A stretch of 64,000 nt of DNA from Corallium rubrum (lineage: Eukaryota > Cnidaria > Anthozoa > Scleralcyonacea > Coralliidae), in NCBI GenBank assembly GCA_964035015.1, contig OZ036015.1, forward strand, positions 6,154,046 through 6,218,045, written 5' to 3'. The position numbers and the translations under genes are program-made. Position 1 is the stretch's first letter; each line of letters starts with the position of its first letter. The notes under the pieces are model-generated. The model saw nothing but the letters and a program-made list of their open reading frames with translations. It did no database searches and had not been told where the DNA came from. Shown here piece by piece: positions 54,301 to 63,306 of the stretch.

Positions 54301-57300
54301 CCGTCGCCCTTATGCAAGTTCACCCATGCATGTTTAAATTGTTATGAGGGGCATCGTCGTGACCGGTGCCCTGAAAAAGATCTTAGAACCTCATCTAAGA
54401 AACAAAAGAAGCTTTGATGGTGTTATTGCTGATTTAAGTTGTGGGGGGTCTTAATAAGTACAGTACTGTGGGCACGAAACTCTAACAATTACTATAGTTA
54501 TGTTACGGCGTTGTTATTGCATGTTGGTTGCTGAATATATGTGGCTGACTTGATAGTTTGTGGTTCTTGCATTATACCTAGGAATTTGGTCTTCTTGTTT
54601 ATTAATTGTTAATAATGTTAATAATAAAGTAATTGGGGGGGGGGGGGGGAGGGGGGAGGGGGGACACTGTAGTTGGTATTCACCTTTCTGTCTTTCAGCA
54701 CTTGTATTAGTCCAGGTCCAGGGTTCACTACAGGTACTCTCCTAAATTTGCCTTTTTGGATCTGCGCAACGCGCAGATATATTGCTATCGTGTTGTGTGT
54801 TTGTGTGTTTGTTTGTGTGTGTGTGTTAACTTTTTGGTGTAACCGCTGACCTGTAATGTGTGCAGTAGTGTGACTGTTTATATTTCCTCGCCATGTTGTA
54901 TGAACTACGGAGTGAGACGAAGAACAACATTATTTTCGAAGAAAGTCAATTGCAATGCTGTATGATTGGAGTAGTATGATTCAGGGATACTTTAAAATGA
55001 TTGCGTTTGACCGTACGCCAAGTAAATAGCGTAATAATGCAATTTGATATTTGCGCTCATGTCCGTTCAAATAGCCTTTTCTCCGTTGTTATTCTATACC
55101 ATGTTCTCTAATTCACATATGTTGTACAGAATTTAACGCTCTATCTAACCGTACAAGTTTCCCAAATGGCACAAACCTACAGACGATTGATTTACTTTAA
55201 ATATGACCGCGTTCGACCGTACGCCAAGTAAATAGCGTAATAATTCAATTTGATATTTGCGCTCATCTCAGTTCAAATACATTTTTCTCCGTTGCAATTC
55301 TATACGATTTTTCTAATTCACATATGTTGTACAGAATTTAACGCTCTATCTAACCGTGCAAGTTTCCCAAATGGCACAAACCTACAGACGATTGATTTAC
55401 TTTAAATATGACCGCGTTTGACCGTACGCCAAGTAAATAGCGTAATAATGCAATTTGATATTTGCGCTCATGTCAGTTCAAATAGCCTTTTCTCCGTTGT
55501 TATTCTATACCATGTTCTCTAATTCATATATGTTGTACAGAATTTAACGCTCTATCTAACTGTAGAAGTTTCGTGAATGGCACAAACCTACAGACGATTC
55601 AGGGGTATACTTTAAACACGCTGTATCCGGCTCAACTGCAGTGAAGATATATCCCAATACGTTTGTTCTCTTATTAGATGTCGCTAAAATCTTATAAGAT
55701 GTTGTAAGATCGTTTAAGATCTTATTACAAGATTTGGCGCAGATACATGTACGCACAGCGTACCTTTTGTTAGGGTCTCCAAGGTGACCCCTTTGGCTGT
55801 AGCCGAGTTCAAAAAGGAGCTAGCAAACCACCCCGATGTCAACCTGGTTTCGTACGTTCTCCAGGGGCTGAAACATGGCTTTCGGCTGGGCTTCAACCAT
55901 TCTGTCCAACTAAAATCTGCCAAGAAGTATAAAGCTTCTACTCATGCATATCCTAGGGTGATAGATTATTACCTGGCGAATGAGGTTTTGCTGAGCAGAG
56001 TTGCTGGCCCTTTTGTTAGCCCACCTATTCCTAACCTCAACATCAGTAGTTTTGGGGTAATCCCCAAGAAAGGGCAGGAGGGCAAGTGGCGCCTGATAGT
56101 GGACCTATCCTCACCACTAGGCGCAAGTGTAAACGATGGCATCAATGCAGAGGACTTTGCCCTACAGTATATTAAGTTAGACCAGGTTATTAGTATGGTT
56201 AGCAGGTTTGGAGTAGGGGCTTTGATGGCAAAGTTTGATGTTGAGTCGGCATACCGGAATATTCCAGTGTCACCAATGTATCGTTATTTGTTAGGCTTAA
56301 GGTGGAGGGGTAAGTTTTATGTTGACCTGGCCCTTCCACTTGGCTTGCGCTCAGCTCCTTTTACCTTTAACTCTGTAGCAGACTTAGTGGAATGGATTTT
56401 GAAGACAAATCATTCCATACAAGACCTGTTGCACTATCTAGATGATTACATCACAGCAGGTCCACCGGATTCTCAGCAATGTGAGAATAATTTGACCTCG
56501 GCTATGGCAGTGTGTGCTAGATTAGGCCTTCCATTACATCCCAAGAAATGTATTGGCCCTGTTGCTTGTCTAGTGGTGTTAGGTATCGAATTAGATTCCT
56601 TGCAACAAATAGCTCGCCTCCCCACTGATAAACTACAGAGTTTGGTAAAACTGTTGGAGTTGTGGGCTGGTCGTCGGTGGTGTAATAAGAAACAGCTGGA
56701 ATCTTTAATCGGTCATTTACACCATGCTTCAATGGTGGTCTGGCCTGGTAGAACCTTTGTGCGCAGAATGATTGATTTGCTATGTTGCTTCAGGAGAAAG
56801 GACCACCCCATTAGACTGAATAAGGAATTTCAGTTGGATTTGTTTTGGTGGCAACAATTTCTTCAGGGGTGGAATGGGGTTAGCTTCTGGTTGTTCAATG
56901 GGCTAGGCCCTATTATTGATGTGGAGGTGACTTCGGATGCAGCGGGCAATGTTGGCTTTGGTGCCTTTTGGGGCACTGAGTGGTTCAATGGTAGGTGGAT
57001 TCCTCTTCAGGTCCAGTTTTCTATTGCATACAAGGAACTATTTCATATTGTTATGGCAGCTCGAATTTGGGGTGAGTGTTGGAGACAGCGCAGTGTATGT
57101 TTCCACTGTGACAACTTAGCGGTTGTTAGCATACTTAATTCGCGCACATCCAAGGATCCACCACTAATCATGCACTTGTTGCGCAATTTACTTAGCATAT
57201 TTTGGCTTTATGTTTTGCGCGCAACATGTTCCAGGGGCTGAGAATAATGTAGCTGATGCACTGTCTCGTTTTCAGTGGCAACGTTTTCGTCATCATGCTC

Positions 57301-60300
57301 CACTGGCCAATGTTCATCCGGTGGAAATACCTCAATCATTGTGGGAGGAATTGCTTCCACAAGCTCAGCCTTAGAACAGCAGTGTCACCAATACTTGATG
57401 GAAGGTTTGGCACCGTCAACAAGACGAACATACTCATCTGCACAAAAGAAATTTATTGAATTTTGTACTCAGTTAGGGAAACTAAATCAATTTGGATCAC
57501 CTTGCCCAGCAGAAGAATGGACATTATGTTTATTTTCGTCCCTCTTAGCCAAGTCTTTAAAACATTCTTCAATAAAAGCATATTTATCAGCAGTGCGCTC
57601 ACTCCACGTTGAAATGGGTTTCACTGACCCTCTTACTAACGCCTTGAGGCTTCAACGAGTGGTTCGTGGGATCAAACGGGTGCAGGGAATGTCAGTCACT
57701 CCTCGCCTCCCAGTAACAAAGGAGGTCATGTTGGTGATTTACCGATCCCTGGATTTTCAAGTCTACGATCACATTATGTTATGTTATGGGCAGCTTGTAC
57801 TTTGGCATATTTTGGGTTCTTGCGATCTTCTGTGTTCACAACACCGAATTCCAATGCCTTTTCATCCTCAGTCCATTTAACTGCACGGATATAGCTTTTG
57901 ACTCGCACAAAGACCCTTCCTATCTGAGGGTTTTCATAAAAGCATCCAAAACTGATCCTTTTCGTAAAGGGTGTTACATTTACATTGGTCAAGGAAAAGC
58001 ACCTTTGTGTGCCATTGATGCGCTGAGCAAATACTTGCAACGTAGAGGTGATGGTTATGGCCCATTGTTTATGAGAAGAGGCGGTCTTCCTCTTTCGCGC
58101 GCGCTCTTGACAGATTGGTTAAGAAGCATTGTGACTTCAGCTGGATTGGAGGGCAACTATTCCAGTCATAGCTTCAGGATTGGTGCTGCTACAATGGCTG
58201 GACAAAACGGGGTTCCTGATCACATTATCCAGTCTCTTGGTAGATGGACTAGTAATGCCTACCAAATGTATATTAGGACAGCACCGGATGTTCTGGCAAA
58301 GTTTGCGCGCCATCTGTCATGATCTTGGAAGGGATATATTAAAGGTATTTGCCACTTTGGTAGGTGTGGTTGGCTTACCGTTATTGGTGGAATGGTGCTT
58401 GGTGGCTATGGAGTCAGGCCTTGGTGACCCCGTTACAGGCCCTTCTCAAGCACCATTGTGCTTGGCCCTTGTTGGAGGTGGGCTGTGGCGGGGTTGCCAT
58501 GGTTACCTCTGGTTACCTTATCAAAATAAAAACTATTTAACTAATATAAAGCGGATTTATATAATCTATGGTAATAGCCTGGGTCCGAAATTTTCCTTTT
58601 ATATGTTTATAATTGCTTTGTTCATTTGTTTCGGTACTTCAGCGAAAAGGAACTTTTCCTGGGGCAAATATGGACTTTTACTGGGGGTGGGGGCAAAATG
58701 AATTTGTTGGGGGCTCAAGGGGGGACTCGGGGGGAGGGGGGGTGGGGGGGCTTGGCCCTGCCAGAAGCCCTCGAACAGGAATGAGTTTTATGATATGAAA
58801 AACTTGTTGGCATTTTGTTGTTTTAATTAATGTATGGAAGAGCACAGTCGCCGTTTCTTTGAATTGTCTTCTAAATCTCAAGGGATTGATTGCAAACCAC
58901 CAATGGGGAACTTAAGCAAGCTAGGACGACGATGGAAATCTAAAGTTCAGTATCTGTAGCAGAAACCACGAATAATTTACGTAGTATTTAGACGAATTTA
59001 ATTCGTAGTATTAGACGAATTTAATTGCCCAGACGAATTTAATTCGTGAGTCGGATTTAATCGAGTTATACGTCGCAGTTTCGTTGAATAAAATTCAAAC
59101 AAATAAATTCGTCTAAATTAAATTAAATTCGTCGATTGTGCGATGTTTGGCGCAGGTCTAAACGTTGTATGTACAGTGTGCATAAAAAAACCGGAATCCT
59201 TATAGAAAATGAATTAGTATTCTGTTCAAACAACCTTCGTAGTATTTTGAAAGCCCTAAACACCTCTGAGCCATGGATGCGTAAAAAACACGGTCTTATA
59301 CACTTGGGAAATTAAGATAACTTGAAGTGTATGCATGGTGATAGTATTTAAACGCTTTTTCTCTTCCTGTTTAACTTATGTGCTGATTAATTTATAACTC
59401 AGCGCTTTTAGGACTTTCAAACTACTACAATAGGTTGTTTTAAAAGAATACTAATTCATTTTACAAGGGTTCCGGGGTTTTTTATACACACTGTAGAACG
59501 AGGACGGCGTTATGATTACTCTTGGGACTAAAAATTATTCATCTTCTTTGTTGTGTGAGGAAAATTCTATTGTGTTAAGGTCGGCGTTGTCGTTGACGTT
59601 CGCATTGTATTTTCTTAAGCTCCATAATGTCTTATGATGTATGCAAATGACTATGCTTCAGCTTTGCCTTGGGAGTTTATAACTCGAGAAATTTCCATCA
59701 CATTCTCTTGAAATTTTCACGAAATGCTCCTGCCATGCTGTTCAGCTGTTCTGTACATTGAAGCAATGTACTAAAACTAAAAAAAAAACTAAACTAAACT
59801 AATCGTATTTATACTGGATAGCTCTATCAATTAATAGCTAACTGTTCTCCCTAGAGGTCCAGTAAGGGCCATCCCTCATTGGTCCAGTGTTACTACAGGA
59901 GGAAACTGGAGTAAACTAAACTAACTTTATTTATACAGGATAACTCTATCAGACATATCTAAACTGTTCTCTCTAGAGGTCCAGTACGGGCCATCCCTCA
60001 CTGGTCCAGTGTTTCTGGACCAAATGTTCTCGATCTCTTTGATCAGTTTGATGAGTAAAATCATCTGGTGTTAGACAGAGTAAAACAATAAAGGAACCAT
60101 TTTTGGCCAGCTCAGGGAGGAATGGATTAATCACTTGTTAACTCATTGCTGCCTAGGATGTCTGAGGGTTCTCTCTTTGATGAGTAAAATCATCTGGTGT
60201 TGGACACAGTAAAACAATAAAGGGACCATTTTTGACCAGCTCAGTCAGGAATGGGTTAATCACTTGTTAACTCATTGCTGCCTAGGATGTCTGAGGGTTC

Positions 60301-61002
60301 TCTCTTTGATGATCAGTAAAATCATCTGTTGTGAGAGTAAAACAATAAAGGAACCATTTTTAACCAGCTCAGGGAGGAATGGGTTAATCACTTGTTAACT
60401 CATTGCTGCCAAGGATGTCTGAGGTTCTGTCTTTGATGAGTAAAATCATCTGGTGTTAGACAGAGTAAAACAATAAAGGAACCATTTTTGGCCAGCTCAG
60501 GTAGGAATGGGTTAATTTTTCGCCTCACCACTTGGTGCTTTTTCTAAAAAACATTTTTTCTATTTTCTATTTTTGTTTTGCTTAGTAAACAAAACTTGTT
60601 CAACTGGGCGAAATCGCGGATGGAAAATATTTAATACTTCGTGTTACGTAATTTCTTCAGTCTCGCGTAACTTCACAACTTCACGTTATCTATGTTCCCG
60701 TTTAAGTACCTCCCTCGCTGAAATTACGACAAAAGAACAACTCGAATTTTTGAAACAAACGTTTAACAGTAAAAATGAAATTATATGGTTTGGTTTGGAA
60801 AAGCCTGTTAATGCTTCAAGGTTCAAATATACAACATCTAAGAATGAGCCAAATTATAAAGCTATTGAAGTTGAGAAGAAGGATTTTGATCGCATAGGAC
60901 CAAGTTGTGTTGGGTTGAAAGTTGCAACTGATGAAGTAAGGTGGCTGAAGAGGCCATGTGGTGAACGGAGAAGTTATATATGTGAAACTGAGGCAAACAG
61001 AG
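48267..61002 (+). CDS. Secreted or membrane protein with two C-type-lectin-like domains
   Basis: Exons 48267-48330, 52793-53185 and 60586-61002 are joined by introns that are all phase 1 (GT-AG), so each lectin exon is a symmetric 1-1 module. The first exon gives a signal peptide (MYGLFFVGVTLLVFFTNLVK), implying an extracellular product. The two lectin-like domains are divergent from each other. The frame is still open at 61002 with donor GTAAGC, so more exons lie beyond the window. Such proteins bind carbohydrates or proteins and act in innate immunity or adhesion in many invertebrates; ligand and role here are unknown. Introns contain DIRS element 3, many MITEs and satellites. An alternative is two separate genes, but matching phases at both junctions favour one. 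Confidence 0.8.
48575..49465. repeat. ~130-bp tandem repeat interrupted by a MITE dimer
   Basis: Units begin TTAAAGRRAGAACCCTCAG near 48577 and 48708, and near 48850 and 49448 in variant form. They share CCTGAGCTGGCCAAAAATGG and CTGTCTAACACCAGATGATT. The array is split at 48872 by a TA-flanked MITE dimer. Inverted copies occur at 60050-60520. Confidence 0.85.
48874..49337. mobile_element. TA-flanked tandem dimer of a ~230-bp Tc1/mariner-like MITE
   Basis: Outer ends CAATCGTGAGCAAAAATTAT and TATTTTTGCACGCGATTG are inverted and flanked by TA (48872-48873, 49338-49339). Two direct units (48874-49102, 49103-49337) meet at GCGATCAATCGCG. Each has a C-run/G-run hairpin around GTGCAATGTTGTTAAAACG. 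The design resembles the units at 18096-21607. Confidence 0.8.
49490..49690. repeat. Palindromic GAGTTATCTCG / CGAGATATCTCG region
   Basis: AAGCGAGTTATCTCGGGGTA, CGCGAGATATCTCGAATT, GAGACCGAGATAACTCGGTC and ACCGAGTTATCTCAGG occur in 200 bp with a poly-C tract. Probably a degenerate palindromic MITE. It shares the ACCGAGAT core with the 21-bp minisatellite at 7770-8855. Confidence 0.55.
49805..49995. repeat. ~36-bp tandem repeat TATGTTCATTAGTGTTCTTT
   Basis: Five or six copies, each followed by ATATAAAAT(TG). AT-rich minisatellite in intron 1 of the lectin gene. Confidence 0.85.
50005..50300. repeat. Two clustered palindromes
   Basis: ACTAGACCGGATTTTCAAGT opposes ACTTGAAAACCCGGTCTAGT (50012-50102). 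AATATTTCAAGTCCAAGGAC and GTCCTTGGACTGGAAATAAT-type stretches form nested hairpins at 50213-50290. Confidence 0.75.
50795..51640. mobile_element. Dispersed repeat with ACCGGGATATCCAAACAC ends (copy 2)
   Basis: Near-identical over most of its length to 6300-7080, including the shared short frame (here ending TNTP before TGA at about 51222) and the TTTTACTGGGATATCCAAAT right part. It differs by a 33-bp in-frame segment. Confidence 0.7.
51669..51951. mobile_element. TA-flanked MITE (GTCAATCGAGATATGG ends), solo copy
   Basis: The left end TAGTCAATCGAGATATGGTC opposes GACCATATCTCGATTGATTA. The interior matches the two copies at 61823-62117 and 63012-63306. TA at both ends suggests Tc1/mariner-type mobilisation. 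Confidence 0.85.
52350..52450. repeat. Poly-C and CCACCCC tract
   Basis: GGGGGGCGCCCCCCCCCCCC followed by AAGGGGGG and a CCACCCC-type repeat. Low complexity in intron 1. Confidence 0.9.
52793..53185 (+). CDS. Lectin gene exon 2, first C-type-lectin-like domain
   Basis: The acceptor TTTATAG precedes it and the donor GTAAGA follows; phase 1 at both ends. It begins EESSCPSDEWKQFGCSCYLV (long-form N-terminal Cys pair), then WSAANETCYSNKASHLATIR, the WIGL motif in DESWIGLRGE, FQWVNGE, TKCVAAKS, and WVAQSCSQLHKFICE closing the disulphide loops. No EPN or QPD and no WND motif is present, so calcium-dependent sugar binding is unlikely. Confidence 0.88.
53186..53712. other. Start of lectin intron 2
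   Basis: No gene. Contains unassigned repeat-like sequence leading to the 5' side of DIRS element 3, whose exact left end is not visible. Confidence 0.6.
53713..54417 (+). CDS. DIRS element 3 Gag-like protein with CCCH-type motif
   Basis: 234 residues starting MATSNPSSQLAFSHFQQPFI. It shares with element 2 the blocks VGPGYSPVPFKLVSQIL, LLFDGRLVLAAAPKKLRRQI, YKLLILRTYCQYLGRVWHSY and DVQLFNFHAAG. It ends with CISWNAGRCLAPSPLCKFTH (C-x7-C-x6-C-x3-H) and further Cys. It lacks the long Ser/Thr-rich N-terminus of element 2. Open throughout. Confidence 0.8.
   Translation: MATSNPSSQLAFSHFQQPFIVGPGYSPVPFKLVSQILAEKFVDFADLLSANLNNYETEPQLLFDGRLVLAAAPKKLRRQITDIVYDLFVGVDFTLCNPWKDLNQYKLLILRTYCQYLGRVWHSYDVAFREQAAATRLTDWSKFDVQLFNFHAAGANVKGLAESSPTNAVITTGDESRGNERSSVRCISWNAGRCLAPSPLCKFTHACLNCYEGHRRDRCPEKDLRTSSKKQKKL
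54418..55740. other. Inter-ORF region of DIRS element 3
   Basis: No coding frame recognised. It holds a G-run (about 54636-54662), a GTGTGT-rich stretch near 54790-54830 and the 205-bp tandem repeat below. Such a long gap is unusual between gag and RT and may be a later insertion or expansion. Confidence 0.6.
54990..55615. repeat. ~205-bp tandem repeat, three copies
   Basis: GACCGTACGCCAAGTAAATA starts copies at about 55009, 55215 and 55420. All contain CTCTAATTCAYATATGTTGT and CACAAACCTACAGACGATT. Located between gag and RT of DIRS element 3. Confidence 0.92.
55784..57374 (+). pseudogene. DIRS element 3 RT/RNase H, one frameshift
   Basis: The open frame to 57241 has RT motifs ISSFGVIPKKGQEGKWRLIV, DLSSPLGASVNDGI, ALMAKFDVESAYRNI (catalytic Asp), LPLGLRSAPFTFNSVADLVE, and the active-site box LHYLDDYITAGPP. 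RNase H follows (VTSDAAGNVGFGAF, YKELFHIVMAARIWGE, HCDNLAVVSILNSRTSKD). A frameshift near 57210 moves to the frame with PGAENNVADALSRFQW, ending at TAG 57374. There is no clear Met before 55784, so the start may be non-AUG or the protein may be fused upstream. Confidence 0.9.
57275..58322 (+). pseudogene. DIRS element 3 tyrosine recombinase, two frame breaks
   Basis: The N-terminal domain MEGLAPSTRRTYSSAQKKF, PAEEWTLCLFSSLLAKSLK and SIKAYLSAVRSLHVEMGF is in the first frame. A 2-bp duplication near 57783 (repeat of ATGTT) shifts the frame; the next stretch includes the catalytic Arg box YFGFLRSSEF-like. A second, one-base break lies near 57893. The last frame has VFIKASKTDPFRKGCY, HSFRIGAATMAGQ (HxxR), LGRWTSNAYQMYIRT with the nucleophile Tyr, and a stop at 58322. 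All catalytic residues are encoded, but in three frames. Confidence 0.88.
58323..58905. other. 3' flank of DIRS element 3
   Basis: Contains a G-rich tract (58685-58750) with no supported gene. It may include the element's 3' region, but no repeat pairing with the 5' side was seen. Confidence 0.5.
58911..59150. mobile_element. MITE remnant with TTAAGCAAGCTAGGAC terminus
   Basis: Inverted relative of 44740-44822. It is followed by repeated GACGAATTTAATTCGT palindromic motifs at 58990-59130. Confidence 0.65.
59155..59625. mobile_element. Fold-back MITE related to 12003-12410
   Basis: Both ends are inverted: GTACAGTGTGCATAAAAAAA opposes TTTTTTATACACACTGTAGA, and CATTTTACAAGGGTTCCGG opposes CCGGAATCCTTATAGAAAAT. 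The interior shares GGTCTTATACACTTGGGAAA with 12003-12410. The right terminus is TTGACGTTCGCATTGTATTT. Confidence 0.75.
59795..60015. repeat. Inverted copies of the 122-bp CSDE1-intron repeat
   Basis: Two units with AACTGTTCTCYCTAGAGGTC and ACTAAACTAACTTTATTTAT are reverse complements of the units at 5371-6035. Confidence 0.85.
60035..60520. repeat. ~120-130-bp tandem repeat, four copies (inverse of 48575-49465)
   Basis: Units share TGAGTAAAATCATCTGGTGT, GTTAACTCATTGCTGCC and TTTTTGGCCAGCTCAGGGAG. Opposite orientation to the array in intron 1 of the same gene. Confidence 0.88.
60586..61002 (+). CDS. Lectin gene exon 3, second C-type-lectin-like domain
   Basis: The acceptor TTTTGCTTAG precedes it and the donor GTAAGC follows; phase 1 at both ends. 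VNKTCSTGRNRGWKIFNTSC, CSRLSTSLAEITTKEQLEFL, the WIGL-like box IIWFGLEKPV, an EPN tripeptide in SKNEPNYKAI, SCVGLKVA, and VRWLKRPCGERRSYICE closing the fold. The EPN suggests residual mannose-type binding, but the WND calcium site is not evident. The acceptor removes the upstream in-frame Met of a longer open frame. Confidence 0.87.
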
Positions 61003-61082
61003 GTAAGCCTGAATAGTAGGATTGTTTTTAGGAAGGCAGACCAGGCTGAAAATCACCATCCTCGTTACCATCACTATCATAA

Positions 61083-61822
61083 AGATTGTCATCACCACCG
61101 CAAACACCATCATCACCACCACTACCATCACTACAACCAACATCGCTACAACCACCACCACTACCATCACTACAACCAACATCACTACAACCAACATCAC
61201 TACAACCACCATTACTACAACCACCATTACTGCAACCAACATCACTACAACCAACGTCACTACAACCAACATCACTACAACCACCATTACTACAACCACC
61301 ATTACTGCAACCAACATCACTACAACCACCATTACTACAACCACCATTACTGCAACCAACATCACTACAACCAACGTCACTACAACCAACGTCACTACAA
61401 CCAACGTCACTACAACCACCATCACTACAACCAACATCACTACAACCAACATCACTACAACCACATCACTACAACAAACATCACTACAACCAACATCACC
61501 ACAACCAACATCACTACAACCAACATCACCACAACCAACATCACCACAACCAACATCACTACAACCAACATCACTACAACCAACATCACTACAACCGCCA
61601 TCACTACAACCACCATCACCACAACCACCATCACCACAACCACCATCACCACAACCAACATCACCACAACCAACATTACCACAACCAACATCACTACAAC
61701 CACCATCACTACAACCACCATCACTACAACCACCATCACTACAACCACCATCACTAGCTACAACCACCATCACTACAACCACCATCACTACAACCACCAT
61801 CACTGCAACCAACATCACTACA
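61083..61822. repeat. 15-bp minisatellite CATCACTACAACCAC, first block
   Basis: Units CATCACTACAACCAC and CATCACTACAACCAA, with GTCACT, CGCCAT and CATCACC variants. A 15-bp period gives long frames in several readings ([22 protein letters not shown]); none is a gene. Confidence 0.96.
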
Positions 61823-62117
61823 TAGTCAATCGAAATATATGGTCTGGAAACTCGGCAAATTTCAAAGCGCCTATAATGAGCTGTGATTTTATGTTGAACC
61901 GTACCTTAACCGTGCACATCCTTTGTTTTAGGTTTATTAATATTTAAATAGCACGATTGAGTGATTAAACTGAATCGTTGCTATTGGACAATTCGTTCAT
62001 TATACTAAAATACAATGTGTTCAGTGACCGTGCACCGTGCACAAAAACGCATAAAGGCGAACAAAAAGATAGACCAAAGACTTTAGCTGAGTTTCCAGAC
62101 CATATCTCGATTGACTA
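61823..62117. mobile_element. TA-flanked MITE in minisatellite, copy A
   Basis: 295 bp with TAGTCAATCGAAATATATGG and CATATCTCGATTGACTA ends. The interior includes TTTATTAATATTTAAATAGC and a GTGCACCGTGCAC palindrome. It is inserted in the 15-bp array. Confidence 0.88.
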
Positions 62118-63011
62118 TGATCACTACAACCAACATCACTACAACCAACATCACTACAACCAACATCACTACAACCACCATCACTACAACCATCATCACT
62201 ACAACCACCATCACTACAACCACCATCACTACAACCACCATCACTACAAACACCATCACTACAACCACCATCACTACAACCACCATCACTACAACCACCA
62301 TCACTACAACCACCATCACCACAACCACCATCGCTACAACCACCATCACTACAACCACCATCACTACAACCACCATCACCACAACCACCATCGCTACAAC
62401 CACCACCACTACAACCACCATCACTACAACCATCACTACAACCACCATCACTACAACCACCATCACTACAACCACCATCACTACAACCATCACTACAACC
62501 ACCATCACTACAACCACCATCACTACAACCACCATCACCACAACCAACATCACTACAACCAACATCACTACAACCAACATCACTACAACCACCATCACTA
62601 CAACCAACATCACTACAACCAACATCACTACAACCACCATCACTACAACCAACATCACTACAACCAACATCACTACAACCGCCATCACTACAACCACCAT
62701 CACCACAACCACCATCACCACAACCACCATCACCACAACCAACATCACCACAACCAACATCACCACAACCAACATCACTACAACCACCATCACTACAACC
62801 ACCATCACTACAACCACCATCACTACAACCACCATCACTACCACCAACATCACTACAACCAACATCACTACAACCAACATCACTACAACCACCATCACTA
62901 CAACCACCATCACTACAACCAACATCACTACAACCACCATCACTAGCTACAACCACCATCACTACAACCACCATCACTACAACCACCATCACTGCAACCA
63001 ACATCACTACA
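62118..63011. repeat. 15-bp minisatellite, second block
   Basis: Same unit as 61083-61822. Its right end carries the same variant string (CACTAGCTACAACCACC, then CACTGCAACC) as the right end of the first block. Confidence 0.95.
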
Positions 63012-63306
63012 TAGTCAATCGAGATATATGGTCTGGAAACTCGGCAAACTTCAAAGCGCCTATAATGAGCTGTGATTTTATGTTGAACCGTACCTTAACC
63101 GTGCACATCCTTTGTTTTAGGTTTATTAATATTTAAATAGCACGATTGAGTGATTGAACTGAATCGTTGCTATTGGAAAATTCGTTCATTATACTAAAAT
63201 ACAATGTGTTCAGTGACCGTGCACCGTGCACAAAAACGCATAAAGGCGAACAAAAGGATAGACCAAAGACTTTAGCTGAGTTTCCAGACCATATCTCGAT
63301 TGACTA
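63012..63306. mobile_element. TA-flanked MITE in minisatellite, copy B
   Basis: Also 295 bp and almost identical to copy A (differences such as GAGTGATTGAACTG for GAGTGATTAAACTG). It is offset from copy A by 1189 bp. Confidence 0.88.

Larger units (their letters stand above)
53713..58322 (+). mobile_element. DIRS-order element 3 (coding limits), in lectin intron 2
   Basis: gag (53713-54417), an inter-ORF region with 205-bp repeats, RT/RNase H (55784-57374) and tyrosine recombinase (about 57275-58322), all + strand. Proteins resemble those of element 2. Split direct repeats like those of elements 1 and 2 were not found, so the ends may be truncated or divergent. Confidence 0.85.
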
